A stretch of DNA of 64,000 bases, from contig NZ_JXYH01000009.1 in the NCBI RefSeq assembly GCF_001262635.1, positions 1 through 64,000 of the forward strand, in the 5' to 3' direction. Origin of the DNA: Aestuariivita boseongensis. GTDB taxonomy: Bacteria > Pseudomonadota > Alphaproteobacteria > Rhodobacterales > Rhodobacteraceae. The notes beneath the pieces were generated by a model, which worked only from the letters and a program-made list of their open reading frames with translations, made no database searches and was not told where the DNA came from. Shown piece after piece: positions 19,930 to 28,377 of the stretch (the stretch's first letter is position 1; each line of letters starts with the position of its first letter). The translations under genes were made by a program, and so were the position numbers.

Positions 19930-21801
19930 GTGTTTCACGTGAAACATTTTGATGTCGTTGTGATTGGCGGAGGCCACGCGGGCGCAGAAGCTGCTCATGC
20001 TGCAGCGCGAATGGGCGCGCAGACGGCGTTGATCACGCTGACCCGTTCTGGAATCGGTGTGATGTCCTGCAACCCGGCAATTGGTGGGCTGGGGAAAGGC
20101 CATCTTGTGCGCGAGATCGACGCCCTGGATGGTGTCATGGGGCGTGTGGCAGACCGCGCCGGGATACAGTTTCGTTTGTTGAATCGCCGGAAAGGGCCTG
20201 CAGTTCAAGGCCCGAGGGCGCAGGCGGATCGCAAGATCTATCGCGAAACCATGTTGGCAGAAATCGAAGCGCAGCAGAACCTGACGATCGTGGAGGGGGA
20301 AGCCGTCGATTTCATCATGGATGGCGCCAAGGTGTGTGGTGTTGTTCTGCAAGATGGATCTTGCATACCGGCACGGGCCGTTATTCTGACAACGGGTACG
20401 TTCCTTCGTGGTGTCATTCATATCGGCGATGTAGCGCGGCCGGGTGGGCGGATGGGAGATAAACCCTCCATCAAACTGGCAGAGCGCATCGATTCTTTTG
20501 GCCTTCCTCTTGGGCGCCTGAAAACGGGAACGCCGCCGCGTCTGGATGGGCGAACGATCAATTGGGTTGGTCTTGAGATGCAGCCGGGTGACGACGATCC
20601 GACGCTGTTCTCGTTCCTGTCGAAAACTGTTTCGGCACCGCAGATTTCCTGCGGGATTACGCATACAAACCCGCAGACACATGAGATTATTCAGGAAAAC
20701 CTGGAGAAATCTGCGATGTATGGTGGACACATCGAGGGTGTTGGCCCGAGGTATTGCCCTTCGATCGAAGACAAGATTGTCCGCTTTGCAGACAAGGAAT
20801 CCCACCAGATCTTTCTTGAGCCGGAAGGTGCGGATGATCACACGATTTACCCGAACGGCATTTCAACATCCCTGCCGGAGTCGGTGCAGGAGGCCTATGT
20901 CCATTCGATTAAGGGGCTTGAGCGGGCAGTCATCCTGCAGCCTGGTTATGCGATCGAGTATGACTATGTCGATCCACGCGCACTGACGCCGCAATTGGCT
21001 TTGAAGGACGTTCCTGGCCTTTATCTTGCGGGACAAATCAATGGAACCACAGGATATGAGGAGGCAGCGGCGCAAGGCATGGTGGCGGGTTTGAACGCCG
21101 CACGTGCGGTTGCGGACCAAGATCCAATTACGTTCAGTCGATCAAACAGTTATATCGGCGTAATGATCGATGATCTGACCACACGCGGCGTTTCCGAGCC
21201 GTATCGCATGTTCACGTCGCGCGCGGAGTTCCGGCTTTCCCTGCGCGCGGACAATGCAGATCAACGTCTGACGCCATTGGGCATTCAGATTGGTTGCGTC
21301 GGTCAGGTGCGTCAGCGGGCCTTCGAACACAAAATGGAAGCGCTGGATCACGTGCGGGATCAGTTGACTGAAACCACTTACACACCAAAGCAAATTCAAG
21401 CCGCGGGTATTTCGATCAATCAGGATGGCACACGCCGCACTGGGCTGGCGGTTTTGGCCTTTCCCGATGTGACTTTCGAAGATCTGATCGCTTTGAATCC
21501 TGCCCTGAAGGATACGGACGAACCGACACGGCGTCAGATAGAACGTGATGCGCTTTATGCCAACTACATCGAACGTCAGAAAAAAGATGTGGAAACCCTG
21601 AAGAAAGATGAAGGGCAGGCAATACCGGCGGATTTCGATTACTACGCTATTGATAGCCTTTCGAATGAACTGAAAGCAAAGCTGCATCAAGCGCGCCCGG
21701 CGAATCTGCTGCAGGCGTCCCGGATTGATGGTATGACCCCCGCAGCCTTGGCTTTGCTATTGGCTCGGATCAAGCGTGACGGACAGAAGAAAACCGCGTG
21801 A
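19930..21801 (+). CDS. mnmG: MnmG (GidA), tRNA uridine-5-carboxymethylaminomethyl modification enzyme
   Basis: FAD- and NADH-dependent partner of MnmE. The 623-residue protein begins with GTG and reads [20 protein letters not shown]; codons 1-6 are the parS site, and [13 protein letters not shown] (residues 9-21) is the FAD-binding motif. AGNTRV-like family blocks such as [20 protein letters not shown] (about 49-68) are clear. The stop overlaps the rsmG start by one base. Full length for the family. Confidence 0.97.
   Translation: MFHVKHFDVVVIGGGHAGAEAAHAAARMGAQTALITLTRSGIGVMSCNPAIGGLGKGHLVREIDALDGVMGRVADRAGIQFRLLNRRKGPAVQGPRAQADRKIYRETMLAEIEAQQNLTIVEGEAVDFIMDGAKVCGVVLQDGSCIPARAVILTTGTFLRGVIHIGDVARPGGRMGDKPSIKLAERIDSFGLPLGRLKTGTPPRLDGRTINWVGLEMQPGDDDPTLFSFLSKTVSAPQISCGITHTNPQTHEIIQENLEKSAMYGGHIEGVGPRYCPSIEDKIVRFADKESHQIFLEPEGADDHTIYPNGISTSLPESVQEAYVHSIKGLERAVILQPGYAIEYDYVDPRALTPQLALKDVPGLYLAGQINGTTGYEEAAAQGMVAGLNAARAVADQDPITFSRSNSYIGVMIDDLTTRGVSEPYRMFTSRAEFRLSLRADNADQRLTPLGIQIGCVGQVRQRAFEHKMEALDHVRDQLTETTYTPKQIQAAGISINQDGTRRTGLAVLAFPDVTFEDLIALNPALKDTDEPTRRQIERDALYANYIERQKKDVETLKKDEGQAIPADFDYYAIDSLSNELKAKLHQARPANLLQASRIDGMTPAALALLLARIKRDGQKKTA
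19931..19946. other. parS centromere site in mnmG
   Basis: TGTTTCACGTGAAACA is the 16-base ParB-binding palindrome known across bacteria, here without mismatch. It forms codons 1-6 of mnmG (residues FHVKH and flanks), 3.6 kb right of the probable origin and 3.3 kb before parB. Confidence 0.95.
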
Positions 21802-22394
21802 TGCTGGATGTTTCACGTGAAACACTGGATCGGCTGAAGGCGTTCGAAGCGCTTGTCCTGAAGTGGACACCAAAGATCAATCTGATTTCCAAGAAGGATC
21901 AGGCAGACATTTGGGGGCGACACATTCTGGATTCTCTGCAGGTGGCAGAGTGTGGGGAGCCCTGCGATCATTGGGTCGATATTGGGTCAGGCGGCGGGTT
22001 CCCTGGCATTGTCCTGGCTGTTTATGCCAGGGAATACTGGCCAAAGACCCGTTTCACCCTGATTGAAAGCGACCAAAGGAAGTGCACATTCCTGCGCACT
22101 TCCATTCGCGAGCTTGATCTGAACGTCACTGTTCTATCCCAGCGCATAGAAGAGGCGCCCCCACAGAACGCGGATATTCTGTCTGCGCGGGCACTGGCAG
22201 ACCTTGATACGCTTCTTGGCTTTGCTGATCGTCATTTAAGCACTGCCGGATTTGCTTTGTTTCAAAAGGGCGAGTCCTGGCAAAAAGAGGTCGAGGACGC
22301 CCGCAAATCATGGCGTTTCAAATGCGAAGCAGTTAAAAGTCATACTCACGACTCTGCCGTAATATTGAAGATCGAAGGAGTGTCGCGTGACTGA
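21801..22394 (+). CDS. rsmG: RsmG (GidB), 16S rRNA m7G527 methyltransferase
   Basis: SAM-dependent methyltransferase for G527 of 16S rRNA; loss gives low-level streptomycin resistance in several bacteria. The 197-residue protein has the SAM-binding DIGSGGGFPG near residues 59-68 and the typical LKWTPKINLISKKD near residue 21. I chose ATG at 21801, one base overlap with mnmG; a GTG one codon earlier is the alternative. A second parS site lies inside codons 3-8. parA starts eight bases before its stop. Confidence 0.95.
   Translation: MLDVSRETLDRLKAFEALVLKWTPKINLISKKDQADIWGRHILDSLQVAECGEPCDHWVDIGSGGGFPGIVLAVYAREYWPKTRFTLIESDQRKCTFLRTSIRELDLNVTVLSQRIEEAPPQNADILSARALADLDTLLGFADRHLSTAGFALFQKGESWQKEVEDARKSWRFKCEAVKSHTHDSAVILKIEGVSRD
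21809..21824. other. parS centromere site in rsmG
   Basis: A second perfect TGTTTCACGTGAAACA, 1.88 kb from the first, forms part of the rsmG codons for DVSRET. It is read in a different frame from the mnmG copy. Confidence 0.95.
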
Positions 22395-23196
22395 CCTGTC
22401 TCGCCCGGCCGGACCCCGGATTATTGCCGTTGCCAACCAGAAAGGGGGGGTTGGAAAAACCACAACAGCGATCAACCTTGCTGCGGCCCTGGCAGAAGCG
22501 GGGCGGAAAGTGCTGGTGGTTGATCTTGATCCGCAAGGCAATGCGTCAACCGGACTGGGCATCGAAGCCGCACAGCGGGATGCAACGACCTATGACCTGC
22601 TGGTCGACGATGCTCCGCTCGAGGATGTGATTCAGGAAACTGACGTCGAAAACCTGGCCATTATTCCTGCAACCGTGGATCTGAGTTCCGCTGATATCGA
22701 ACTGATATCGAACGAAAAGCGCAGCTATCTTTTACACGATGCGCTACGACAGGTTGCGATGGATGCTTATGGTTTCCACTACATATTGATTGATTGCCCA
22801 CCTTCGCTGAACCTTTTGACCGTCAACGCAATGGTGGCGGCACATTCTGTGCTGGTGCCGTTGCAATCTGAATTCTTTGCTTTGGAAGGGTTGTCGCAGC
22901 TGATGCTGACCGTGCGCGAGGTGCGCCAGACGGCCAACCCGAACCTACGACTGGAAGGCGTGGTGCTGACCATGTTCGACAGGCGCAACAACCTGTCGCA
23001 ACAGGTCGAGCAGGACGCGCGCGACAATCTGGGCGATCTGGTGTTTCAGACCATTATCCCGCGCAATGTCCGGGTAAGCGAAGCGCCGTCCTTCGCCATG
23101 CCGGTTTTGTCCTATGACCCGCATTCGCAGGGGGCGCAGGCCTATCGCGCGCTGGCGCAAGAGATCCTGCAGAACGCAACACAGCAAGCAGCATAA
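22387..23196 (+). CDS. parA: ParA, chromosome partitioning ATPase
   Basis: Deviant-Walker ATPase that moves ParB-parS complexes to daughter cells. The 269-residue protein has the deviant Walker A KGGVGKTT at residues 18-25, which carries the signature lysine, and IDCPPSLNLLT near 136. The start is a GTG at 22387, eight bases inside rsmG; GAAGGAG lies upstream. parB follows 18 bases after the stop. Confidence 0.96.
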   Translation: MTDLSRPAGPRIIAVANQKGGVGKTTTAINLAAALAEAGRKVLVVDLDPQGNASTGLGIEAAQRDATTYDLLVDDAPLEDVIQETDVENLAIIPATVDLSSADIELISNEKRSYLLHDALRQVAMDAYGFHYILIDCPPSLNLLTVNAMVAAHSVLVPLQSEFFALEGLSQLMLTVREVRQTANPNLRLEGVVLTMFDRRNNLSQQVEQDARDNLGDLVFQTIIPRNVRVSEAPSFAMPVLSYDPHSQGAQAYRALAQEILQNATQQAA

Positions 23197-23214
23197 GCAA
23201 CAGAGGAACGAGAC

Positions 23215-24099
23215 GTGGCAGAAAAGAAAAAATCGCGCGGCCTGGGCCGGGGATTGTCGGCGTTGATGGCAGATGTTCCTGTGGAGTCATCCGACACTCA
23301 ATCCACCGCGCCTCGCGCAGCTGATCAACTTGTCCCGATCGAAAAGATTCAGCCCAACCCGGACCAGCCACGGCAGTCTTTCGCAGAGGAGGCGTTGCAG
23401 GAGCTTGCATCGTCGATCCAGGAAAAAGGCATCATCCAGCCTCTGATTGTACGGAAGAAAGGGTCCGGCTTCGAAATTGTTGCCGGCGAACGCCGCTGGC
23501 GCGCTGCGCAAAGGGCTCAACTGCATGAAATTCCGGTGATCGTGCGCGACTTCACCGATACCGAGGTGCTGGAAGTCGCCATCATCGAAAACATCCAGCG
23601 CGCCGATCTGAACCCGGTGGAAGAGGCCGCAGGGTACAAGCAGCTGATGGAACGCTTTGGTCACACGCAGGAAAAACTGGCTGAAGCCATGGGCAAAAGC
23701 CGCAGCCACATCGCCAACCTGATGCGGTTGCTGACCCTGCCGGATCAGGTGCAGACGATGTTGCGCGAAGGCAAGCTGACCGCAGGTCACGCGCGGGCAT
23801 TGATCACCGCGGATGATCCGCTTGCTCTGGCGCAGCAGGTGGTTCAGCGCGGTCTTTCCGTGCGCGAAACCGAAAAGCTCGCCAAGCAGAAGCCTGCGAC
23901 CACAACGCCCGACAAACCGAAGGTCGCGGCCCCGGAAAAGGACGCGGATACCAAAGCGTTGGAAGGGGATCTGTCGGCGGCCGTGGGTATGAAGGTTCAG
24001 ATCGACCATACGCCGGGCAAGGAATCCGGTACGCTTTCGATCAAGTACGGATCACTGGACGATCTGGATACGCTCTGCCAGTTGCTGAGCCGGGGTTAG
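23215..24099 (+). CDS. parB: ParB, centromere-binding CTPase
   Basis: Binds parS and slides along DNA as a CTP-dependent clamp. The 294-residue protein begins with GTG; the N-terminal KSRGLGRGLSALM is the typical ParA-stimulating tail, GERRWRAA near residue 91 is the CTP-binding box, and the helix-turn-helix is around KLAEAMGKSRSHIANLMRLL near 154. The C-terminal dimerisation domain includes VQIDHTPGKESGTLSI. Its stop overlaps the convergent radical-SAM gene by four bases. Confidence 0.96.
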   Translation: MAEKKKSRGLGRGLSALMADVPVESSDTQSTAPRAADQLVPIEKIQPNPDQPRQSFAEEALQELASSIQEKGIIQPLIVRKKGSGFEIVAGERRWRAAQRAQLHEIPVIVRDFTDTEVLEVAIIENIQRADLNPVEEAAGYKQLMERFGHTQEKLAEAMGKSRSHIANLMRLLTLPDQVQTMLREGKLTAGHARALITADDPLALAQQVVQRGLSVRETEKLAKQKPATTTPDKPKVAAPEKDADTKALEGDLSAAVGMKVQIDHTPGKESGTLSIKYGSLDDLDTLCQLLSRG

Positions 24100-25283
24100 G
24101 CATTGGCCAGCGCGGCAATCACGCTGTTCAAAACCATAAACCCTTGATCTGAAACAATTATTTTCTTTCTATTCGCGCGGATCATGCCGATATCGGTCAG
24201 ATGATCCAGTGTCGCCTGATCCAGTGGATGCCCGGCCAGCGCCTCGTAACGCGCGCGGTCGATCCCCTCGCGAATGCGCAGGCCCATCAGCAGGTATTCC
24301 TGCGCCTGTTCTTCATGCGAGATCGCGTCGCGGATATGTTCCGCCCGACCGGTTTCTACCGCCGACAACCAGGCACCCGGCGCGCGCAGACATTCGGTGG
24401 CATATCTCTGCCCGTCGATTGTGACCCGCCCATGCGCACCTGGTCCGATGCCCGCGTAATCTCCATAGCGCCAATAGATCAGATTGTGCCGCGATTCCGA
24501 ACCGGGACGGGCGTGGTTCGACACTTCGTAATTCAGAAATCCGGCATCCGCGCAGATGTCCTGTGTCAGCGCGTACATATCCGCAGCCGCATCATCATCC
24601 GGCAACCCGCGCAACTTGCCGACCTGGTACCTGTCGCCGAAAGCGGTCCCATCCTCGATCGTCAGCTGGTAAAGTGAAAGATGGTCAATCGCCAGTGTCA
24701 GAGCCTGTTTCAGCTCATCCTCCCAGGCCGAAACCGTCTGGTCCTGCCGGGCATAGATCAGATCGAAGCTGACACGGTCAAAGCAATCCCGCGCGATATC
24801 AAAAGCGGCCATCGCCTCGGCCACGGAATGAATGCGGCCCAGCCGCTTGAGGTCACGGTCGTTCAACGCCTGTATCCCCATGGAGATGCGGTTGACCCCC
24901 GCGTCGCGAAATCCGCGGAACTTGCCGGCCTCGACGGATCCGGGATTGGCTTCAAGCGTGATTTCGGGATCATTGGCCATGGGCCACAGTTTTCTGACAT
25001 GATCCAGAACTGCAGCGACCGTATCGGGATGCATCAGGCTGGGCGTGCCGCCGCCGAAAAAGATCGTGTTCAGGGTGCGTCCCGGCAATTCGGCCGCCAC
25101 GCGATCCAATTCAGCGACATAGGCGCGTGCCCAGGCCTTTTGGTCGATATGAGCCACAACATGGCTGTTGAAATCGCAATACGGGCATTTGGCCTGACAA
25201 AAGGGCCAATGGATATAAAGGCCAAAGCCCGCGTTCTTCCAATCGTCAGTCAAAACAACCGGCGACAAGTTTGCGGAACGCAT
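24096..25283 (-). CDS. hemW: HemW-like radical SAM protein
   Basis: Heme-chaperone family related to coproporphyrinogen III oxidase HemN, earlier annotated as HemN. The radical-SAM motif CQAKCPYC gives C-x3-C-x2-C and is followed by DFNSH; FFGGGTPSLM and EANPGS follow, all typical of HemW. The start is uncertain: ATG at 25283 overlaps rdgB by 38 bases, while a TTG at 25253 would overlap by eight, closer to the tight overlaps nearby. Last gene of the rph-rdgB-hemW operon, convergent with parB. Confidence 0.88.
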   Translation of the reverse strand: MRSANLSPVVLTDDWKNAGFGLYIHWPFCQAKCPYCDFNSHVVAHIDQKAWARAYVAELDRVAAELPGRTLNTIFFGGGTPSLMHPDTVAAVLDHVRKLWPMANDPEITLEANPGSVEAGKFRGFRDAGVNRISMGIQALNDRDLKRLGRIHSVAEAMAAFDIARDCFDRVSFDLIYARQDQTVSAWEDELKQALTLAIDHLSLYQLTIEDGTAFGDRYQVGKLRGLPDDDAAADMYALTQDICADAGFLNYEVSNHARPGSESRHNLIYWRYGDYAGIGPGAHGRVTIDGQRYATECLRAPGAWLSAVETGRAEHIRDAISHEEQAQEYLLMGLRIREGIDRARYEALAGHPLDQATLDHLTDIGMIRANRKKIIVSDQGFMVLNSVIAALANA

Positions 25284-25857
25284 CGGCGCGGTGGCTGATC
25301 CTGTTCTTTTCCCAGCGATCCATTTCGCCAAAAGTCTGAGCGTAGCCTTTGGGCTGGAAGATCGGATCATATCCATGACCCTGATCGCCACGCATGGGCC
25401 AGACGATTTCCCCTTCCATCACGCCGGGGAAAACCTCGTCATGGCCATCCGGCCAGGCCAGAACCAAAGTGCAGCAGAACCGCGCAGTGCGGGGGTGGGG
25501 GGCGTCTTTCGCCTCCAATTCGTCATGCGCACGTGTCATTGCCATCACGAAATCCCGGCCGTTCGGCGTTTCGGCCCAATCGGCGGTGTAAACACCGGGC
25601 GCACCGTCCAGCGCGTCAATCTCGATCCCGGAATCGTCGGACAATGCAGGCAGGCCGGTTGCCTTCGCCGCCGCATGCGCCTTGATCCGGGCGTTGCCGA
25701 CGAAGGTTGTTTCGGTTTCTTCCGGTTCGGGCAAATTCATCTCGGCCGCGCCAACGACGGCAACGCCGTACGGCTCCAGAAGATGCGCGATCTCTTCCAG
25801 TTTGCCCTGGTTGTGGGTGGCGACCAGAAGCCGGTCGCCGGTGAACTTGCGTGTCAT
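25246..25857 (-). CDS. rdgB: RdgB/HAM1 family non-canonical purine NTP pyrophosphatase
   Basis: Hydrolyses dITP, XTP and related nucleotides so they are not built into DNA. The 203-residue protein has [10 protein letters not shown] near residue 14 (substrate-binding T-x-N-x-x-K), [19 protein letters not shown] near 71, and [10 protein letters not shown] near the end. The start overlaps the rph stop by four bases and the end overlaps hemW. Confidence 0.95.
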   Translation of the reverse strand: MTRKFTGDRLLVATHNQGKLEEIAHLLEPYGVAVVGAAEMNLPEPEETETTFVGNARIKAHAAAKATGLPALSDDSGIEIDALDGAPGVYTADWAETPNGRDFVMAMTRAHDELEAKDAPHPRTARFCCTLVLAWPDGHDEVFPGVMEGEIVWPMRGDQGHGYDPIFQPKGYAQTFGEMDRWEKNRISHRADAFRKLVAGCFD

Positions 25858-26567
25858 GCGGTGGCGGCCTTTTGCGCGGCGACCAGCTCTTCCACGCCCT
25901 TTTCGGCCAGATCCAGCATCATGTTCATCTGATCGCGGGAATAGGTGGCGCCCTCTGCGCTCATCTGAACTTCGATCAGTTGCTTGGATCCCGTCATGAT
26001 GAAATTGCCGTCCACGCCGGCTTCGGAATCCTCGGGGTAATCCAGATCCAGCACCGCCTGACCCGCATAGATCCCGCAGCTGACCGCCGCGACCGGATCA
26101 AGCAACGGATCGCTGATGACATCGCCTGCCTTCATCAGCTTGTTCACTGCCAGCCTTAACGCGACCCAGCCGCCTGTGATCGACGCGCAGCGCGTCCCGC
26201 CATCGGCTTGCAGCACATCGCAATCGACCGTGATCTGCCGTTCGCCCAGGGCGACCCGGTCCACACCGGCCCGCAGGCTGCGGCCAATCAGGCGCTGAAT
26301 TTCAACAGTGCGCCCGCCTTGCTTGCCGGAAGCGGCTTCGCGTCGCATCCGGGTGTTCGTCGCGCGCGGAAGCATGCCATATTCCGCCGTCACCCAGCCC
26401 AGGCCCGAGCCCTTGATGAAGGGTGGCACGCGGTCTTCGATGGTCGCGGTGCACAGCACATGGGTATCGCCCATCTTGATCAGGCAAGACCCTTCGGCAT
26501 GTTTGGTGAAGCCCGTTTCGATTGAAACGGCGCGCATTTCACTTAAATCTCGTCCTGAGGGTCGCAT
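25854..26567 (-). CDS. rph: Ribonuclease PH
   Basis: Phosphorolytic exonuclease that trims the 3' end of tRNA precursors. The 237-residue protein begins [12 protein letters not shown]; the blocks [16 protein letters not shown] (about 26-41), [19 protein letters not shown] (about 69-87) and [11 protein letters not shown] (about 113) are diagnostic. It starts the leftward rph-rdgB-hemW operon and is divergent from hrcA, with 113 bases between the starts. I saw no CIRCE operator in this gap. Confidence 0.96.
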   Translation of the reverse strand: MRPSGRDLSEMRAVSIETGFTKHAEGSCLIKMGDTHVLCTATIEDRVPPFIKGSGLGWVTAEYGMLPRATNTRMRREAASGKQGGRTVEIQRLIGRSLRAGVDRVALGERQITVDCDVLQADGGTRCASITGGWVALRLAVNKLMKAGDVISDPLLDPVAAVSCGIYAGQAVLDLDYPEDSEAGVDGNFIMTGSKQLIEVQMSAEGATYSRDQMNMMLDLAEKGVEELVAAQKAATA

Positions 26568-26629
26568 GAGACATCCTTTATCTGTTCACAGCCGGGATAT
26601 CGCCCCCCAGACAGTTGATGCAACCCCGA

Positions 26630-26658
26630 TTGACCTTTGCCGTGGCACGAATTTAATG
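26630..26658 (+). promoter_or_regulatory. Promoter-like sequence for hrcA
   Basis: TTGACC and TTAATG are separated by 17 bases, ending 22 bases before the hrcA start. The -10 match is poor, so this is tentative. Confidence 0.35.
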
Positions 26659-26680
26659 ACGTTCGGATCAAGGAAGCCCC

Positions 26681-27745
26681 ATGCCTGATACGCCGCAAAT
26701 TCTGGAAGAGATGAACGACCGCTCGCGCGAGGTGTTTCGCCGCGTGGTCGAATCCTATCTGGAAAGCGGTGATCCTGTAGGCTCACGCACGCTGACCCGC
26801 ACGCTGAGTGAGAAGGTCAGCGCAGCGACAATTCGCAACGTCATGCAGGATCTGGAATATCTGGGCCTTCTGGACAGCCCGCATGTGAGTGCCGGGCGCG
26901 TGCCAACGCAATTGGGGCTGCGGATGTTCGTGGACGGGTTGCTGGAAGTCAGCGATCTGGATGATGAAGACCGCGAAAAGATCGACGCGACGGTGACCAG
27001 CAATTCGCAGGATGTCAGTTCCATGCTGGATCGCGTGGGATCTGCTCTGTCCGGGGTGACGCGCGGGGCGTCGGTGGTGCTGACGCCCAAGCGGGAAGCG
27101 GCGCTGAAACATATCGAATTCGTGTCTTTGGCCCATGACCGGGCTTTGGTTGTGCTGGTGTTTACCGACGGGCATGTGGAAAACCGGCTGTTCACCCCGC
27201 CGCCGGGATCGACACCGTCATCCATGCGCGAAGCGGCCAATTTCCTGAACGCGCTGATCGAAGGCCGCACCCTGAGTGAACTGCGCGGCGTCATTCAGAC
27301 AGAGATCTCTAGGCGGCGGCAGGAAATTGACGCCTTGGCCCAGGCGTTGGTCGAATCGGGTCTGGCCAGCTGGGACGGCGATTCATCGGAAGCCGCGCGG
27401 CTTATCGTGCGCGGCCGGTCCAATTTGCTTGAGGCCGATGGGGCTGAGGAGGAGCTTGAGCGCATCCGAAGCCTGTTCGACGATCTGGAGCGGAAACGCG
27501 ATATCGCCGATTTCCTGGAACTGACCGAAGAAGGTGAAGGTGTGCGCATTTTTATCGGGTCAGAGAACAAACTTTTTTCACTTTCGGGTTCCTCTCTGGT
27601 TGTCTCTCCATATATGAACGCGGATCGAAAGATTATTGGTGCCGTGGGCGTGATCGGGCCGACTCGTCTGAATTACGGACGGATCGTTCCGATCGTGGAT
27701 TACACGGCTCAGCTGGTTGGGAAACTGATTTCCGACCGGAAATAG
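26681..27745 (+). CDS. hrcA: HrcA, heat-inducible transcription repressor
   Basis: Repressor that binds CIRCE operators ahead of chaperonin genes and is kept active by GroEL. The 354-residue protein has an N-terminal winged helix (YLESGDPVGSRTLTR near residue 24 and VSAATIRNVMQDLEYLGLL near 43) and the C-terminal GAF-like domain with GVIGPTRLNYGRIVP. AAGGAAG precedes the ATG. grpE follows after ten bases, the usual hrcA-grpE pair. No CIRCE motif was seen in this window, so its targets lie elsewhere. Confidence 0.95.
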   Translation: MPDTPQILEEMNDRSREVFRRVVESYLESGDPVGSRTLTRTLSEKVSAATIRNVMQDLEYLGLLDSPHVSAGRVPTQLGLRMFVDGLLEVSDLDDEDREKIDATVTSNSQDVSSMLDRVGSALSGVTRGASVVLTPKREAALKHIEFVSLAHDRALVVLVFTDGHVENRLFTPPPGSTPSSMREAANFLNALIEGRTLSELRGVIQTEISRRRQEIDALAQALVESGLASWDGDSSEAARLIVRGRSNLLEADGAEEELERIRSLFDDLERKRDIADFLELTEEGEGVRIFIGSENKLFSLSGSSLVVSPYMNADRKIIGAVGVIGPTRLNYGRIVPIVDYTAQLVGKLISDRK

Positions 27746-27755
27746 AGGTTAAGCA

Positions 27756-28316
27756 ATGGCAGAGCCAAAAGAAGACGATTTTCTGGATGATGTGAGCGAG
27801 GCAGAGGCCGAAGCGATGGCCGACGACATGGCCGAGATTTCGGACGAAGCCGCCGAGCTGGACGCGCTGCGTGCCGAGCGGGATGACTACAAAGACAAGT
27901 TCATGCGCGCCCTGGCCGAGACCGAGAACGCGCGCAAACGGTCTGAAAAGGCGCGTCGCGAGGCGGAGCAATATGGCGGGTCGAAACTGGCCCGCGACAT
28001 GCTGCCGGTCTATGACAACATGAAACGCGCGCTGGACGCGGCCGGAGAGGAACAGCGCGCTGCAGCGTCTGCCCTGATCGAAGGGATCGAGCTGACCATG
28101 CGCGAGCTGACGAATGTGTTCAAAAAACACGGGATCGAGGTGATTGCGCCGCAAGTGGGCGACAAGTTCGATCCGCAGCTGCATGAGGCGATGTTCGAAG
28201 CGCCCTTGCCCGGAACCAAGGCCGGGGAAATCATCCAGGTCTCGGCGGAAGGTTTTATGCTGCACGACCGGCTGTTGCGCCCGGCGCAAGTTGGCGTGTC
28301 GTCCAATCCTGGCTGA
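27756..28316 (+). CDS. grpE: GrpE, DnaK nucleotide-exchange factor
   Basis: Releases ADP from DnaK in the Hsp70 cycle. The 186-residue protein has an acidic N-terminus (residues 1-35), a long coiled-coil helix (about 35-95), and the C-terminal beta domain with GDKFDPQLHEAMFEAP near 131 and the final GRLLR-type segment HDRLLRPAQVGV. AGAGGTTAAG lies before the ATG. It is co-transcribed with hrcA and convergent with mutS. Confidence 0.95.
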   Translation: MAEPKEDDFLDDVSEAEAEAMADDMAEISDEAAELDALRAERDDYKDKFMRALAETENARKRSEKARREAEQYGGSKLARDMLPVYDNMKRALDAAGEEQRAAASALIEGIELTMRELTNVFKKHGIEVIAPQVGDKFDPQLHEAMFEAPLPGTKAGEIIQVSAEGFMLHDRLLRPAQVGVSSNPG

Positions 28317-28377
28317 TCGCGCGCTTTTGGCGGTTGTCGGTTTTCCGTATTTGGGAAGAGAAGAAGCAGGGGGGCGG

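Noticed and set aside
19561-20841. 426-codon - strand frame containing MFHVKH
   Set aside because: MFHVKH arises because parS is a palindrome and reads the same on both strands; the rest has no similarity and mnmG is on the + strand.
26568-26680. CIRCE operator before hrcA
   Set aside because: The TTAGCACTC-N9-GAGTGCTAA pattern is not present in the gap.
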